31,479 bases of DNA from an uncultured Collinsella sp. (GTDB taxonomy: Bacteria; Actinomycetota; Coriobacteriia; Coriobacteriales; Coriobacteriaceae), in assembly GCA_934630855.1 (NCBI GenBank), contig CAKTWW010000024.1, forward strand, positions 1 to 31,479, read 5' to 3'. The notes under the pieces are model-generated. The model was not told the origin of the DNA and ran no database searches. It was given only the letters and a program-made list of their open reading frames with translations. Position numbers and translations under genes: made by a program. Below, piece by piece: positions 17,487 to 24,409 of the stretch. Each line of letters opens with the position of its first letter. Position 1 is the stretch's first letter.

Positions 17487-18056
17487 TTATCGAGCAACAA
17501 TCACTACGTGACGATCGGGGTCAGAACCCTCGGAATGGGTATCAACCGCATCGTTGCCACGAAGTGCAATATGAACCAGTCGACGCTCATAGGCATTCAT
17601 AGGCGGAAGCGAAACACTCTTGTGAGTGCGAATAGCACGCTCGGCAGCAGACTGAGCCATAGATGCGACCTTGTCCTGACGGCGGCTCTTGTAGCCCTCA
17701 ACGTCCACCACAACCGGATACCTAAAGCCAAGCTTACGGCTTACCAGAAGCGAGAACATAACCTGAAGGGCATCAAGCGTACGACCGTGACGGCCGATGA
17801 GAACAGCAAGGTCAGGAGCCGTTACATCCAGAATCAGCTCGCCCTCATCGCCCTCATACTCATCGATAGGAGAGTTGGCGGCATCGAAGTGCGAAAGGAT
17901 GGAACGCAGAATAGAAATCGCAACATCGGCAATGGTGTCAAGCTCCTCATCGGTCAGCTCTTCACCAGCCTTGTAGCGCTGTGCAATCTCGGGATAATCG
18001 CCCGCAACCTGCGGGGCAACCTCCTCAAGCATATCCTCGATGATCTCTTCAGACAT
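17487..18056 (-). CDS. jag: RNA-binding protein Jag/KhpB (KH-R3H)
   Basis: 189 aa from the ATG at 18054-18056, preceded by GGAG at six bases. An acidic N-terminal part is followed by a KH domain with the GxxG loop in VLIGRHGRTLDALQ and an R3H domain with NAYERRLVHIAL near the C-terminus. The family (Jag, KhpB, EloR) binds RNA and, in streptococci, affects cell elongation and division. The classical N-terminal Jag domain is reduced to a short acidic segment. It is the last gene of rpmH-rnpA-yidD-yidC-jag. A 12-bp palindrome lies 16 bp before its start. Confidence 0.92.
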   Translation of the reverse strand: MSEEIIEDMLEEVAPQVAGDYPEIAQRYKAGEELTDEELDTIADVAISILRSILSHFDAANSPIDEYEGDEGELILDVTAPDLAVLIGRHGRTLDALQVMFSLLVSRKLGFRYPVVVDVEGYKSRRQDKVASMAQSAAERAIRTHKSVSLPPMNAYERRLVHIALRGNDAVDTHSEGSDPDRHVVIVAR

Positions 18057-18071
18057 AACGTACTCCAAAAG

Positions 18072-18083
18072 TTAGGTACCTAA
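18072..18083. repeat. 12-bp palindrome TTAGGTACCTAA, copy 2
   Basis: Identical to the copy at 14567-14578. It lies in the yidC-jag gap, just upstream of the jag ribosome-binding site, where it could form a short RNA hairpin or be an operator. Confidence 0.7.
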
Positions 18084-18101
18084 ATAAGATTGATATCCCG
18101 A

Positions 18102-18872
18102 CTACTTCTTCTTGTGCGGACGCGGCTTCTTCTCGCGGCGCGTAACCTCAACCTGCAGCGGGGCGTTCTTAAGACGCTCCTCCTCATCGGCCTTGGCCTT
18201 GTCGATAACTTTCTGCGTCACGAAGATCTGCTGGATAACCTGCCAGGCAGAAGACACGTCGTAGTACAGCAGAACGCCGACGGGCAGGCTCCAGCCCATC
18301 CAGAGCATCATGACGGTCATGACGACGGCCATCATGCGCATGCTCTGAGCCTGCTGACCAGTCTGGTTGCGCGACATATACAGCTGCGGAATCAGGGTCA
18401 GGACGGCAAACAGGATCAGGCAGACCAACGCCGGCAGAGCAACCATAAAGCCATCGGCAAAGGAAGCGCTCGGCGTCGTGGTCAGATCGGGCAGGATGTT
18501 AAAGAACGAGAACGTACCCTCGTCAAAGTACTGCGGCAGATTGCGCAGCAACGTGAACAGGGCAAACAGGATAGGCATCTGGATCAGCAGCGGCAGACAA
18601 CCAGCCATGGGGTTGAACTTGTTCTCGCTGTAGAACTTCTGCATCTCCTCGGCCTGACGCTGGGGATCGTCGGCATAACGCTCCTGGATCTCGAGCATCT
18701 TGGGCTGCAGCACCTGCATACGGGCCGTCGACTTGGTCGACTTGAGCATAAGCGGCGTCAGCAGCAGACGGATAATGACCACCAGGATGATGATGGACAG
18801 GCCCCAGTCGACCGCAAAGGTCTGGATGAGCTTGAGCAGCTCAAAAAGGATGTTAACGATCCAATCCCACAT
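18102..18872 (-). CDS. yidC: Membrane protein insertase YidC (Oxa1 family)
   Basis: 256 aa. It has about five membrane segments and the conserved groove arginine (Arg35 in VVIIRLLLTPL). The cytoplasmic hairpin KSTKSTARMQVLQPKMLEIQERYADDPQRQAEEMQKFY and the motif GCLPLLIQMPILFALFTLL are both characteristic, and the tail is strongly basic (REKKPRPHKKK), likely ribosome-contacting. It inserts membrane proteins with or beside SecYEG. The N-terminus has no lipobox, unlike SpoIIIJ-type homologues, and enters directly with a hydrophobic helix. ATG is preceded by GGAGGA at about eight bases. Confidence 0.95.
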   Translation of the reverse strand: MWDWIVNILFELLKLIQTFAVDWGLSIIILVVIIRLLLTPLMLKSTKSTARMQVLQPKMLEIQERYADDPQRQAEEMQKFYSENKFNPMAGCLPLLIQMPILFALFTLLRNLPQYFDEGTFSFFNILPDLTTTPSASFADGFMVALPALVCLILFAVLTLIPQLYMSRNQTGQQAQSMRMMAVVMTVMMLWMGWSLPVGVLLYYDVSSAWQVIQQIFVTQKVIDKAKADEEERLKNAPLQVEVTRREKKPRPHKKK

Positions 18873-18901
18873 GTAAGTTTTCCTCCGATAGCGAGTGCCC
18901 G

Positions 18902-19126
18902 CTAGGGCACAGGGTCATAACCGCCGACGTGCAGGGGATTGCAGCGAGCGATGCGCCTCACGGCAAGCCAGCAGCCTCTCAAAACACCGTACTTCTCAAT
19001 CGCCTGAACGGCGTATTGCGAGCACGTTGGATAATAAATGCAGGCGTCAGGTAATAAGGGCGAAATAACCTGTTGATATATGCGAATAGGAGCGATGGCA
19101 ACACGCCGCAAGACGTGATTGCTCAT
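18902..19126 (-). CDS. yidD: Membrane protein insertion efficiency factor YidD
   Basis: 74 aa, the usual family length. The motif YYPTCSQYAVQAIEKYG and the ending RCNPLHVGGYDPVP are diagnostic. The protein lies peripherally at the membrane and aids YidC. The start overlaps the rnpA stop by four bases (ATGA type), so translation is coupled. A 29-bp gap separates it from yidC. Confidence 0.95.
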   Translation of the reverse strand: MSNHVLRRVAIAPIRIYQQVISPLLPDACIYYPTCSQYAVQAIEKYGVLRGCWLAVRRIARCNPLHVGGYDPVP

Positions 19127-19461
19127 CGCTCCTCCCCGGCAACGCCGGCGCGTTTCATAAGCGAACGCAACGCCTTGTCCATCTCCTGCGGCGAGGAAAC
19201 CCTCGTCTTGGGAGTTGCGAACAAGATGATGTCATAACCCGCAACGGGAAATCCGCAGCTGCGGGCGGCCTCGCGCATCACACGCTTAGAACGGTTGCGC
19301 ACGACCGCACAACCGAGCCGTTTAGCACCAACGAAGGCGACCCTTCCGGAGTCGCCTTCGCCAACCGATTCACATATGGTCATTCGAATCAGAGGGTGAT
19401 TGAAACGACGCCCCTGACTGAACACATGCTCGAAATCTTGCCGAGACTTAATAGTCTTCAT
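19123..19461 (-). CDS. rnpA: Ribonuclease P protein component
   Basis: 112 aa. The RNR motif is in GCAVVRNRSKRVMREAAR (Arg55-Arg60), and the N-terminus MKTIKSRQDFEHVFSQGRRF is typical. It is the protein partner of the RNase P ribozyme, which matures tRNA 5' ends. It is the second gene after rpmH, a near-universal pair. The rnpB RNA is not in the window. Confidence 0.95.
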   Translation of the reverse strand: MKTIKSRQDFEHVFSQGRRFNHPLIRMTICESVGEGDSGRVAFVGAKRLGCAVVRNRSKRVMREAARSCGFPVAGYDIILFATPKTRVSSPQEMDKALRSLMKRAGVAGEER

Positions 19462-19481
19462 GCGAGATGTGTGTATCGCTG

Positions 19482-19616
19482 CTAGACAGTGAGACGCTTG
19501 CGGCCCTTGGCGCGACGACGGGCGAGCACGGCACGACCACCCTTGGTGGCCATACGGGCACGGAAGCCATGGGTCTTGGCACGCTTACGCTTATTAGGCT
19601 GATACGTACGCTTCAT
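19482..19616 (-). CDS. rpmH: 50S ribosomal protein L34
   Basis: 44 aa ([20 protein letters not shown] and the basic C-terminus), an almost invariant protein. The ATG at 19614-19616 has AGGAGG about eight bases upstream. The longer open frame upstream adds an unrelated peptide and is rejected. It is the first gene of the leftward operon, driven by the promoter at 19689-19718. Confidence 0.97.
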   Translation of the reverse strand: MKRTYQPNKRKRAKTHGFRARMATKGGRAVLARRRAKGRKRLTV

Positions 19617-19688
19617 CTTAAGTTCCTCCTGCTGCATTTCGAGTGTCCGCGGGGACGCGGACGCAGATATAGACACGTGAGCTTGAAG

Positions 19689-19718
19689 ATTGTAGGGAAA
19701 TCAATGTTCAAATGTCAA
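19689..19718 (-). promoter_or_regulatory. Promoter of the rpmH operon
   Basis: On the minus strand, perfect TTGACA (19713-19718) and TACAAT (19689-19694) are 18 bases apart, about 70 bases before the rpmH start. This is the strongest housekeeping-type promoter on the leftward side. Confidence 0.88.
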
Positions 19719-19815
19719 GAAATCAAAGGTAAAAGGTTGCAAAGAGTACACGGTTCCCCCATAAGCAGAATCGGTATTTGAGGCAGTGGGCAACTTTTCA
19801 CGATATTTCATCGAG

Positions 19816-19824
19816 TTTTCAACA
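19816..19824 (+). promoter_or_regulatory. Putative DnaA box TTTTCAACA
   Basis: Seven of nine positions match TTATCCACA. The same nonamer recurs at 19869, 21005 and (reverse) 23073. Confidence 0.55.
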
Positions 19825-19838
19825 GGTCATGTTGGCAA

Positions 19839-19847
19839 TGTTGAGAA
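19839..19847 (-). promoter_or_regulatory. Putative DnaA box variant TTCTCAACA
   Basis: One change from TTTTCAACA, in opposite orientation. A second copy is at 21035-21043 on the plus strand. Confidence 0.45.
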
Positions 19848-19868
19848 CTTTTCGTCCGATTTCCAAAG

Positions 19869-19877
19869 TTTTCAACA
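19869..19877 (+). promoter_or_regulatory. Putative DnaA box TTTTCAACA
   Basis: Perfect copy, directly followed by the inverted-like sequence TGTTTTGAAAAG, so two monomers could bind face to face. Confidence 0.55.
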
Positions 19878-19899
19878 TGTTTTGAAAAGTTGTCGAAAG

Positions 19900-19928
19900 A
19901 TGAGAAACATTGCACGGTGAGCTACTAT
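19900..19928 (+). promoter_or_regulatory. Weak candidate promoter for the GHKL gene-dnaA unit
   Basis: TACTAT (19923-19928) lies 17 bases after ATGAGA (19900-19905). The -35 match is only four of six. It is placed about 34 bases before the start codon and next to the DnaA-box cluster, which would allow autoregulation, but the call is tentative. Confidence 0.3.
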
Positions 19929-19961
19929 TTGTTCGAAACCTTTTGAAAGATTGCGAGCGGC

Positions 19962-21317
19962 ATGTCTGACGACTTTTACACCATGGTCGACTCCGGAGAT
20001 CCGGCACCCGACAACGAGCACATCACCGGCGTACGCGAAGAGCGCGACGAGGGTGAACAGACCGCAGTAAAAGCGCCGGCAGCGATGTATGCGGCGCGCA
20101 TAGCGGTATACGACGACATGCTGTCGACCCCGCGCGTGATCGTCATCGAGCCGCAAGACGTCCGCACGTATCTGGAAGAGACGACCAACACCGTCTACCA
20201 ATGCATGAAGGAGCAGGGCGGCCACATCTCGCTCATGGTCATTCGCGAGATTGTCGAAAACTTTATCCACGCTCACTTTGCAGAGCCCATCATCTCGATC
20301 CTGGACGGCGGAGACACGATTCGCTTTGCCGACCAGGGGCCGGGCATCGATGACAAGGAACGCGCCTTTGACTTTGGTGTGACCAGCGCAAACAGTAAGA
20401 TGAAGCGGTATATCCGCGGAACTGGAGCGGGTTTTCCCATGGTGCAGGAGTACCTGGAAAACGCCGGCGGCGCCGTCTCCATCGAAGACAACATGGGCAA
20501 CGGCACCGTGGTGACCGTGAGCCTGAACCCCAAGCGCGTGCAGGAAATCGAACGCGCCGGCGGGCGTGGCGCCGCCGTGCGCCCCGAGACCGAGCAGGCG
20601 GTCTATCCCCTGTCGGGAGCTTTTACACAGCAGCCCATGGCAGCACAGCAGCCACAACCGCCCATGATGCAGATGCAGCAGCCCGGTATGCTCCCTATGC
20701 AGGGATCCCCGGCGGCGTCGATGCCGGCGCTTTCAAACACTCCAGAGGGCATGCCTCCGACAGACCAGGATGTCGCCGCTCAACAATCGTCAGGCATGCC
20801 GGGCGGTCAGCAAATGGGTTATCAACCGTACCCGCAAGGGTATCCATACCAACAAGTACCGCAGCAGGGGTACGGGTACGCCCAGCAGTATCCGCAACAG
20901 TACCCGCAGGGATACCAACAGACATACCAGCAGATGCCTCAGCAGCAGTACAACCCATGGGTCCAGCAGGTACCGGCGCAGCCTTACCAGCAGTGGCCGC
21001 AAAGTTTTCAACAGCAGATGCCGCCCATACAGAGTTCTCAACAACCAGCAGCTCAAATGGTGTATCCTAATGCGGCGAATCAGTATGCACAGCCACAGCC
21101 GGACGTGTTCGTAAGCGACCGCGGCAACGCCGCGCTAGGCTATCTGGCGCAAAATCAGGCGTGCGGCGCAACCGATCTGGCGAGGGCGTTTGGAAATTCG
21201 GCCCCCACTTGGTCACGCACGCTCAATGATTTGGCACAGGCCGGCTTGGTCATCAAGCATGGCCAAAAATACCATCTGACCGAACTCGGCGCCGCTCGCG
21301 TGCGAGCTCAGAGCTAA
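19962..21317 (+). CDS. GHKL ATPase with Q/P/Y-rich linker and winged-helix domain, upstream of dnaA
   Basis: 451 aa. Residues about 60-190 form a histidine-kinase-like ATPase fold with N-box ENFIHAH (99-105), G1 box DQGPGI (124-129) and G2 box GTGAGF (153-158), ending in the strand GNGTVVTVSL. There is no DHp helix or phospho-accepting His domain, so it is a stand-alone GHKL module like SpoIIAB/RsbW rather than a sensor kinase. Residues about 208-380 are low complexity (Gln, Pro, Tyr, Met; QQYPQ-like units). Residues 385-449 are a MarR-like winged helix (ATDLARAFGNSAPTWSRTLNDLAQAGLVIKHGQKYHLTELGA). The gene begins in the origin region with a weak ribosome site and ends 15 bp before dnaA, so it is co-transcribed with it. 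I know no named family. Control of initiation or of the dnaA promoter is the natural hypothesis. Confidence 0.85.
   Translation: MSDDFYTMVDSGDPAPDNEHITGVREERDEGEQTAVKAPAAMYAARIAVYDDMLSTPRVIVIEPQDVRTYLEETTNTVYQCMKEQGGHISLMVIREIVENFIHAHFAEPIISILDGGDTIRFADQGPGIDDKERAFDFGVTSANSKMKRYIRGTGAGFPMVQEYLENAGGAVSIEDNMGNGTVVTVSLNPKRVQEIERAGGRGAAVRPETEQAVYPLSGAFTQQPMAAQQPQPPMMQMQQPGMLPMQGSPAASMPALSNTPEGMPPTDQDVAAQQSSGMPGGQQMGYQPYPQGYPYQQVPQQGYGYAQQYPQQYPQGYQQTYQQMPQQQYNPWVQQVPAQPYQQWPQSFQQQMPPIQSSQQPAAQMVYPNAANQYAQPQPDVFVSDRGNAALGYLAQNQACGATDLARAFGNSAPTWSRTLNDLAQAGLVIKHGQKYHLTELGAARVRAQS
21005..21013 (+). promoter_or_regulatory. Putative intragenic DnaA box TTTTCAACA
   Basis: Perfect copy inside the linker-coding part of the GHKL gene. 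The variant TTCTCAACA follows at 21035-21043 in the same orientation. It may serve as a titration site or as a site acting on dnaA expression. Confidence 0.4.
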
Positions 21318-21332
21318 AGGACGGGAGAGACA

Positions 21333-23057
21333 GTGGACGAGGAAGCAAGCATCATCCTGGGGGATGCCATCGCCTTTTGCCAGCGCGACGGCCAAGATGC
21401 ACGCCTCATCAACATGCTGGGGCAGTCGCGCGCCGTGAGCCTGACCGAAGACACGCTCACGATCGAGGCCCCTTCGCGCTTTGCCATCGCGCAGCTCAAA
21501 AAGCACCAACCGACGATCGAGGCCTATCTAGAGGAAATCGCCTTTGCGCCGATCGCGCTCGACATCGTGGCGCCGCAGAGTGCCACGGCTGATTCCGCTG
21601 CCGCAGCAGCACCCGCCGCTCCCCCGATTGCGACCGCAGCAGCCGCAACGACACCCGCGCGCAGGGCCGGTGATGTTTCCCGTGAAACCATGGGAGAGGC
21701 ACAGCAGGCGCCCGCGGCGCCGTCGGGCCCGGTGACATCAACGCCCGCGCCCGTCACGCATATGCCCATCGCCCACGACACGACGCCGGGCGAGGACTCG
21801 GGCATTGCGATCAAGAACACGCTTTCGGCCGACGACTTCCGCCGCATGATGAATCAGATGAAGGGCGGCGCGCCGGCAAAGACCGCGCACGCAGCGGCCC
21901 CCGCTACGCCTGCGGCGGCACCGGCGGCGCCGGCGGAGCAGAACGCAGACGGTGCCCCGCTCGCCGCAAACTCAAAATTCACCTTTGAGAACTTTGTCTA
22001 CGGCCCCGAGAACAGCCACGCCTATCGCTCGGCGCTCAAGTTCGCCGCTCTGGCGGACGAGCGCGGCACGTGCACGTCACTGTTCATCTACGGCAAATCG
22101 GGACTGGGCAAGACCCACTTGCTGCTCGCCATCAAAAATGAGCTCGCGGAGAAATCTCCCGAGATCAAGGTCAAGTATGCCAATTCCCAGGCGTACCTGG
22201 ACGACCTGATGACCGAGTTCGACCGTCAAAAGAAGAGCAACGCCCCCATCATGCAGGCATACCACGGCGTGGACGTGCTCATCATCGACGACATCCAAAA
22301 CATTATCGGCAAGCGCGCGAGCGTGGATTACTTTTTCCAGCTCATGGACGAGTTCATCCGCAACAACAAAAAGGTCGTGATCGCAGCCGATCGCGCACCC
22401 AAAGACTTGAGCATGGACGAGCGCTTGACCAGCCGCTTTAATGCCGGAATGCTCTGCTTGGTCGCAGAGCCCAGTTACGAGATGAAATACAAGATCTTGC
22501 AGCGCTATTACGAGAACACCATCGCCGCCGCGCCCGAGGCGGGCGATGATTCGCTGCTGGCGGCCTACGGGGGCGACGGCGGACACCTGACCGACGAGCA
22601 CTTTAAACACATGGCCGAGGTCTCGGGCACCAACATCCGCGAGCTCGAGAGCTTCTGCGAGCGCTGTGCCGGCGAGGCGGGCGACCGCGAACGCGAGGGC
22701 GGGGAGCTCACCTTTGACGATATCGACACCATCGCCAGTCAGTACTTCGACACGTCGGCCAAAAAGATCAACGTTCAGACAGTCCAGTCCGTCATCGAGG
22801 AGCAGTACGGCGTAACGCATGAGGAGCTCATCGGCCCGCGCCGTAACGCCAATATCGCCAAGGCGCGTCACATCGCCATCTATCTGGCGATTGAGATGTG
22901 CGAGATGACGACCACGGCGGTGGGTGCCGAATTTGGCAACCGCAACCACTCGACCGTCAGCACGAGCTACAAAAAAGTCCAGAAGATGATTCAGGAAGAC
23001 AGAACCGTCACCGAGGACCTCAAGTCACTACGAGACAAAATTACACTGCGCTCGTAG
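21333..23057 (+). CDS. dnaA: Chromosomal replication initiator DnaA
   Basis: 574 aa from a GTG start (GGGAG upstream), longer than the usual 440-520 because of an Ala/Pro-rich domain II (about 82-210). Domain I is residues 1-80. The AAA+ module has Walker A GKSGLGKT (254-261) and Walker B VLIIDD (315-320). Domain IV (about 478-574) keeps the general helix-turn-helix frame and an Arg (Arg512) aligned with E. coli Arg399. The DnaA signature reads GNRNHSTV (535-542) rather than GGRDHTTV, and the segment aligned with E. coli Leu422-Pro423 is Thr-Ala. A short insert (about 398-416) lies between AAA+ elements. Domain II encodes DVSRET across a parS-like sequence. It is second in the transcription unit and is followed by the right part of the origin. 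Confidence 0.97.
   Translation: MDEEASIILGDAIAFCQRDGQDARLINMLGQSRAVSLTEDTLTIEAPSRFAIAQLKKHQPTIEAYLEEIAFAPIALDIVAPQSATADSAAAAAPAAPPIATAAAATTPARRAGDVSRETMGEAQQAPAAPSGPVTSTPAPVTHMPIAHDTTPGEDSGIAIKNTLSADDFRRMMNQMKGGAPAKTAHAAAPATPAAAPAAPAEQNADGAPLAANSKFTFENFVYGPENSHAYRSALKFAALADERGTCTSLFIYGKSGLGKTHLLLAIKNELAEKSPEIKVKYANSQAYLDDLMTEFDRQKKSNAPIMQAYHGVDVLIIDDIQNIIGKRASVDYFFQLMDEFIRNNKKVVIAADRAPKDLSMDERLTSRFNAGMLCLVAEPSYEMKYKILQRYYENTIAAAPEAGDDSLLAAYGGDGGHLTDEHFKHMAEVSGTNIRELESFCERCAGEAGDREREGGELTFDDIDTIASQYFDTSAKKINVQTVQSVIEEQYGVTHEELIGPRRNANIAKARHIAIYLAIEMCEMTTTAVGAEFGNRNHSTVSTSYKKVQKMIQEDRTVTEDLKSLRDKITLRS
21674..21689. promoter_or_regulatory. Degenerate parS site inside dnaA
   Basis: TGTTTCCCGTGAAACC matches the parS palindrome at 14 of 16 positions and encodes DVSRET in the otherwise unconserved domain II linker. 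The VSRET-type coding of parS is known from other bacteria, where the DNA rather than the peptide is under selection. Confidence 0.6.
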
Positions 23058-23072
23058 GGAAATAGAGACACC

Positions 23073-23081
23073 TGTTGAAAA
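23073..23081 (-). promoter_or_regulatory. Putative DnaA box TTTTCAACA
   Basis: Perfect reverse-strand copy 16 bp after the dnaA stop codon, embedded in the 17-bp origin repeat. Confidence 0.55.
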
Positions 23082-23248
23082 CTTGTCGAAACCACGGGCA
23101 TAAGGTGTCTAAAACCCGACCCGCGGTGATGAAAAGTTTTGCGCAGGTTTTGAACGTGGAAAACGACCCCTGTTGCACACAGGCTACTGTCGATTCTCTT
23201 TCTGGGCCTGACCTGCGTCTTTGGGAGTAATCAACAGTTTCGTCAGTG

Positions 23249-23263
23249 CTATTACTATTATTA
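23249..23263 (+). promoter_or_regulatory. Possible DnaA-trio run and unwinding start
   Basis: CTATTACTATTATTA consists of five consecutive CTA/TTA triplets in the orientation known for the Bacillus unwinding element (3'-GAT-5' on the bottom strand). It lies 12 bases after a DnaA-box-like TAATCAACA and runs into an A/T-rich tract. Confidence 0.5.
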
Positions 23264-23295
23264 AGATATTTATATCTATAGAAAGGTATTAAAAG

Positions 23296-24399
23296 ATGAA
23301 GTTCACCGTCAGCCAGAGCTCGCTTACACAAGCTATCGGCGTCGTAATGAAGGGAGTCGCTTCGGCATCCACCCTTCCCATCCTTTCGGGCGTACTCGTT
23401 AAGGCGCAGGACGGCATCTTGGAATTCCAGACCTCTAACTACACCATCTCGATTCGTCATCGCATCGCGGCACATGTCGAAGAAGAGGGCGAGATGGTTA
23501 TCCCCTGCAAGATGCTCTCCAACATTACCAAGACGCTCCCCGACGCTCCGGTCACCTTTGAGCTGTCTGAACGCCAGGTGCTGATTGGGTGCGAGAAGAG
23601 CTCTTTTCGCCTGAACACGCTTGACGCCAACGACTTCCCTGAGTTTCCGGCCTATGCCATCGAGAGCGCCGTTGAGCTTCCGACCGACGTCCTGTCCGAA
23701 ATGGTCGGCCGCGTGTGGCGCGTCACCTCGACCGACAAGGCCCGCCCCATCCTGGGCGGTGTACACATGAAGGTCGAGAACAACACCGTGCGCCTGGTGG
23801 CGACTGACTCCTTCCGTCTTGCCGTATGCGATACGCAGGTCGAGACCTCGACCCTCGAGGGCTCCTTTGAGCTCAACGTTCCCGCCGACGCCTTCAACGA
23901 CGCTCTGAGCATTATGGCCAGCCAGGCCACCATCATGATCGGTGCCACCGACACCCAGGTCGTCTTTGAGGCCGGCAACACCACCTACGTCTCGCGCCGT
24001 ATCGAGGGCGTGTATCCCAACTACAAGCAGCTCATCCCCGATTCGTGCGTGACGAGCGTCAAGATCGACGTGGCTGCCTTCAGCGCCGCCCTCAAGCGTG
24101 TAGCGGTTATCGCGAGTGCCAACCCCGCCGTCAAGTTCGAGATCGACGTCGAGAACGGCCAGATGGGCCTGTCCTCCATCTCCAATGACCAGGATCTGGC
24201 GCAGGAGACGATCGATGTCGAGGCCGAGGGCGAGTCAGGCACCATCGCCTTCAACTACCACTACATCTTTGGCTGCCTAAACGCCCTGTCCAAGGAGAAG
24301 GAGATCACGCTGGAGCTCAAGAGCTACTCGCAGGCGGGCATCTTCAAGTCCTACGACAAAATCAACTACTTGTACCTGGTCATGCCGGTTCGCATCTAG
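23296..24399 (+). CDS. dnaN: DNA polymerase III beta sliding clamp
   Basis: 367 aa, the normal length for the three-domain clamp. The N-terminus MKFTVSQSSLTQAIGVV, the strand FRLAVCDTQ, the R-R-I-E-G-VYPNYKQLIP motif and the C-terminal YLVMPVRI are typical. It tethers DNA polymerase III to the template. AAAGG lies before ATG within the A/T-rich tract of the origin. The recF start follows 10 bp after the stop, so the genes are linked. Confidence 0.97.
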   Translation: MKFTVSQSSLTQAIGVVMKGVASASTLPILSGVLVKAQDGILEFQTSNYTISIRHRIAAHVEEEGEMVIPCKMLSNITKTLPDAPVTFELSERQVLIGCEKSSFRLNTLDANDFPEFPAYAIESAVELPTDVLSEMVGRVWRVTSTDKARPILGGVHMKVENNTVRLVATDSFRLAVCDTQVETSTLEGSFELNVPADAFNDALSIMASQATIMIGATDTQVVFEAGNTTYVSRRIEGVYPNYKQLIPDSCVTSVKIDVAAFSAALKRVAVIASANPAVKFEIDVENGQMGLSSISNDQDLAQETIDVEAEGESGTIAFNYHYIFGCLNALSKEKEITLELKSYSQAGIFKSYDKINYLYLVMPVRI

Positions 24400-24409
24400 C
24401 GGTCGCTCC

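Larger units (their letters stand above)
19791..19950. other. Putative oriC, left part (DnaA-box cluster)
   Basis: Intergenic stretch between the rpmH promoter and the gene upstream of dnaA, A/T-rich against its surroundings. It holds two perfect TTTTCAACA nonamers (19816, 19869), one TTCTCAACA on the opposite strand (19839-19847) and a looser TTTTCACGA (19795). It also holds TTGAAAAGTTGTCGAAA (19882-19898), repeated with one change beyond dnaA. The position and clustering suggest DnaA binding. No canonical TTATCCACA box is present. Confidence 0.65.
23058..23295. other. Putative oriC, right part (dnaA-dnaN gap)
   Basis: A 238-bp gap with a perfect reverse TTTTCAACA (23073-23081), the second copy of the 17-bp repeat (23075-23091), a weaker TAATCAACA (23228-23236) and a CTA/TTA triplet run at 23249-23263. 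A strongly A/T-rich stretch to about 23290 (including AGATATTTATATCT at 23264-23277) follows. This order (DnaA box, short mixed spacer, triplets, A/T stretch) is the arrangement of a bacterial basal unwinding system. Confidence 0.65.

Noticed and set aside
17390..17500. N-terminal extension of rsmG
   Set aside because: It would translate through the T run and stem of the jag terminator. The TTG at 17389 has a perfect AAAGGAG and gives normal family length.
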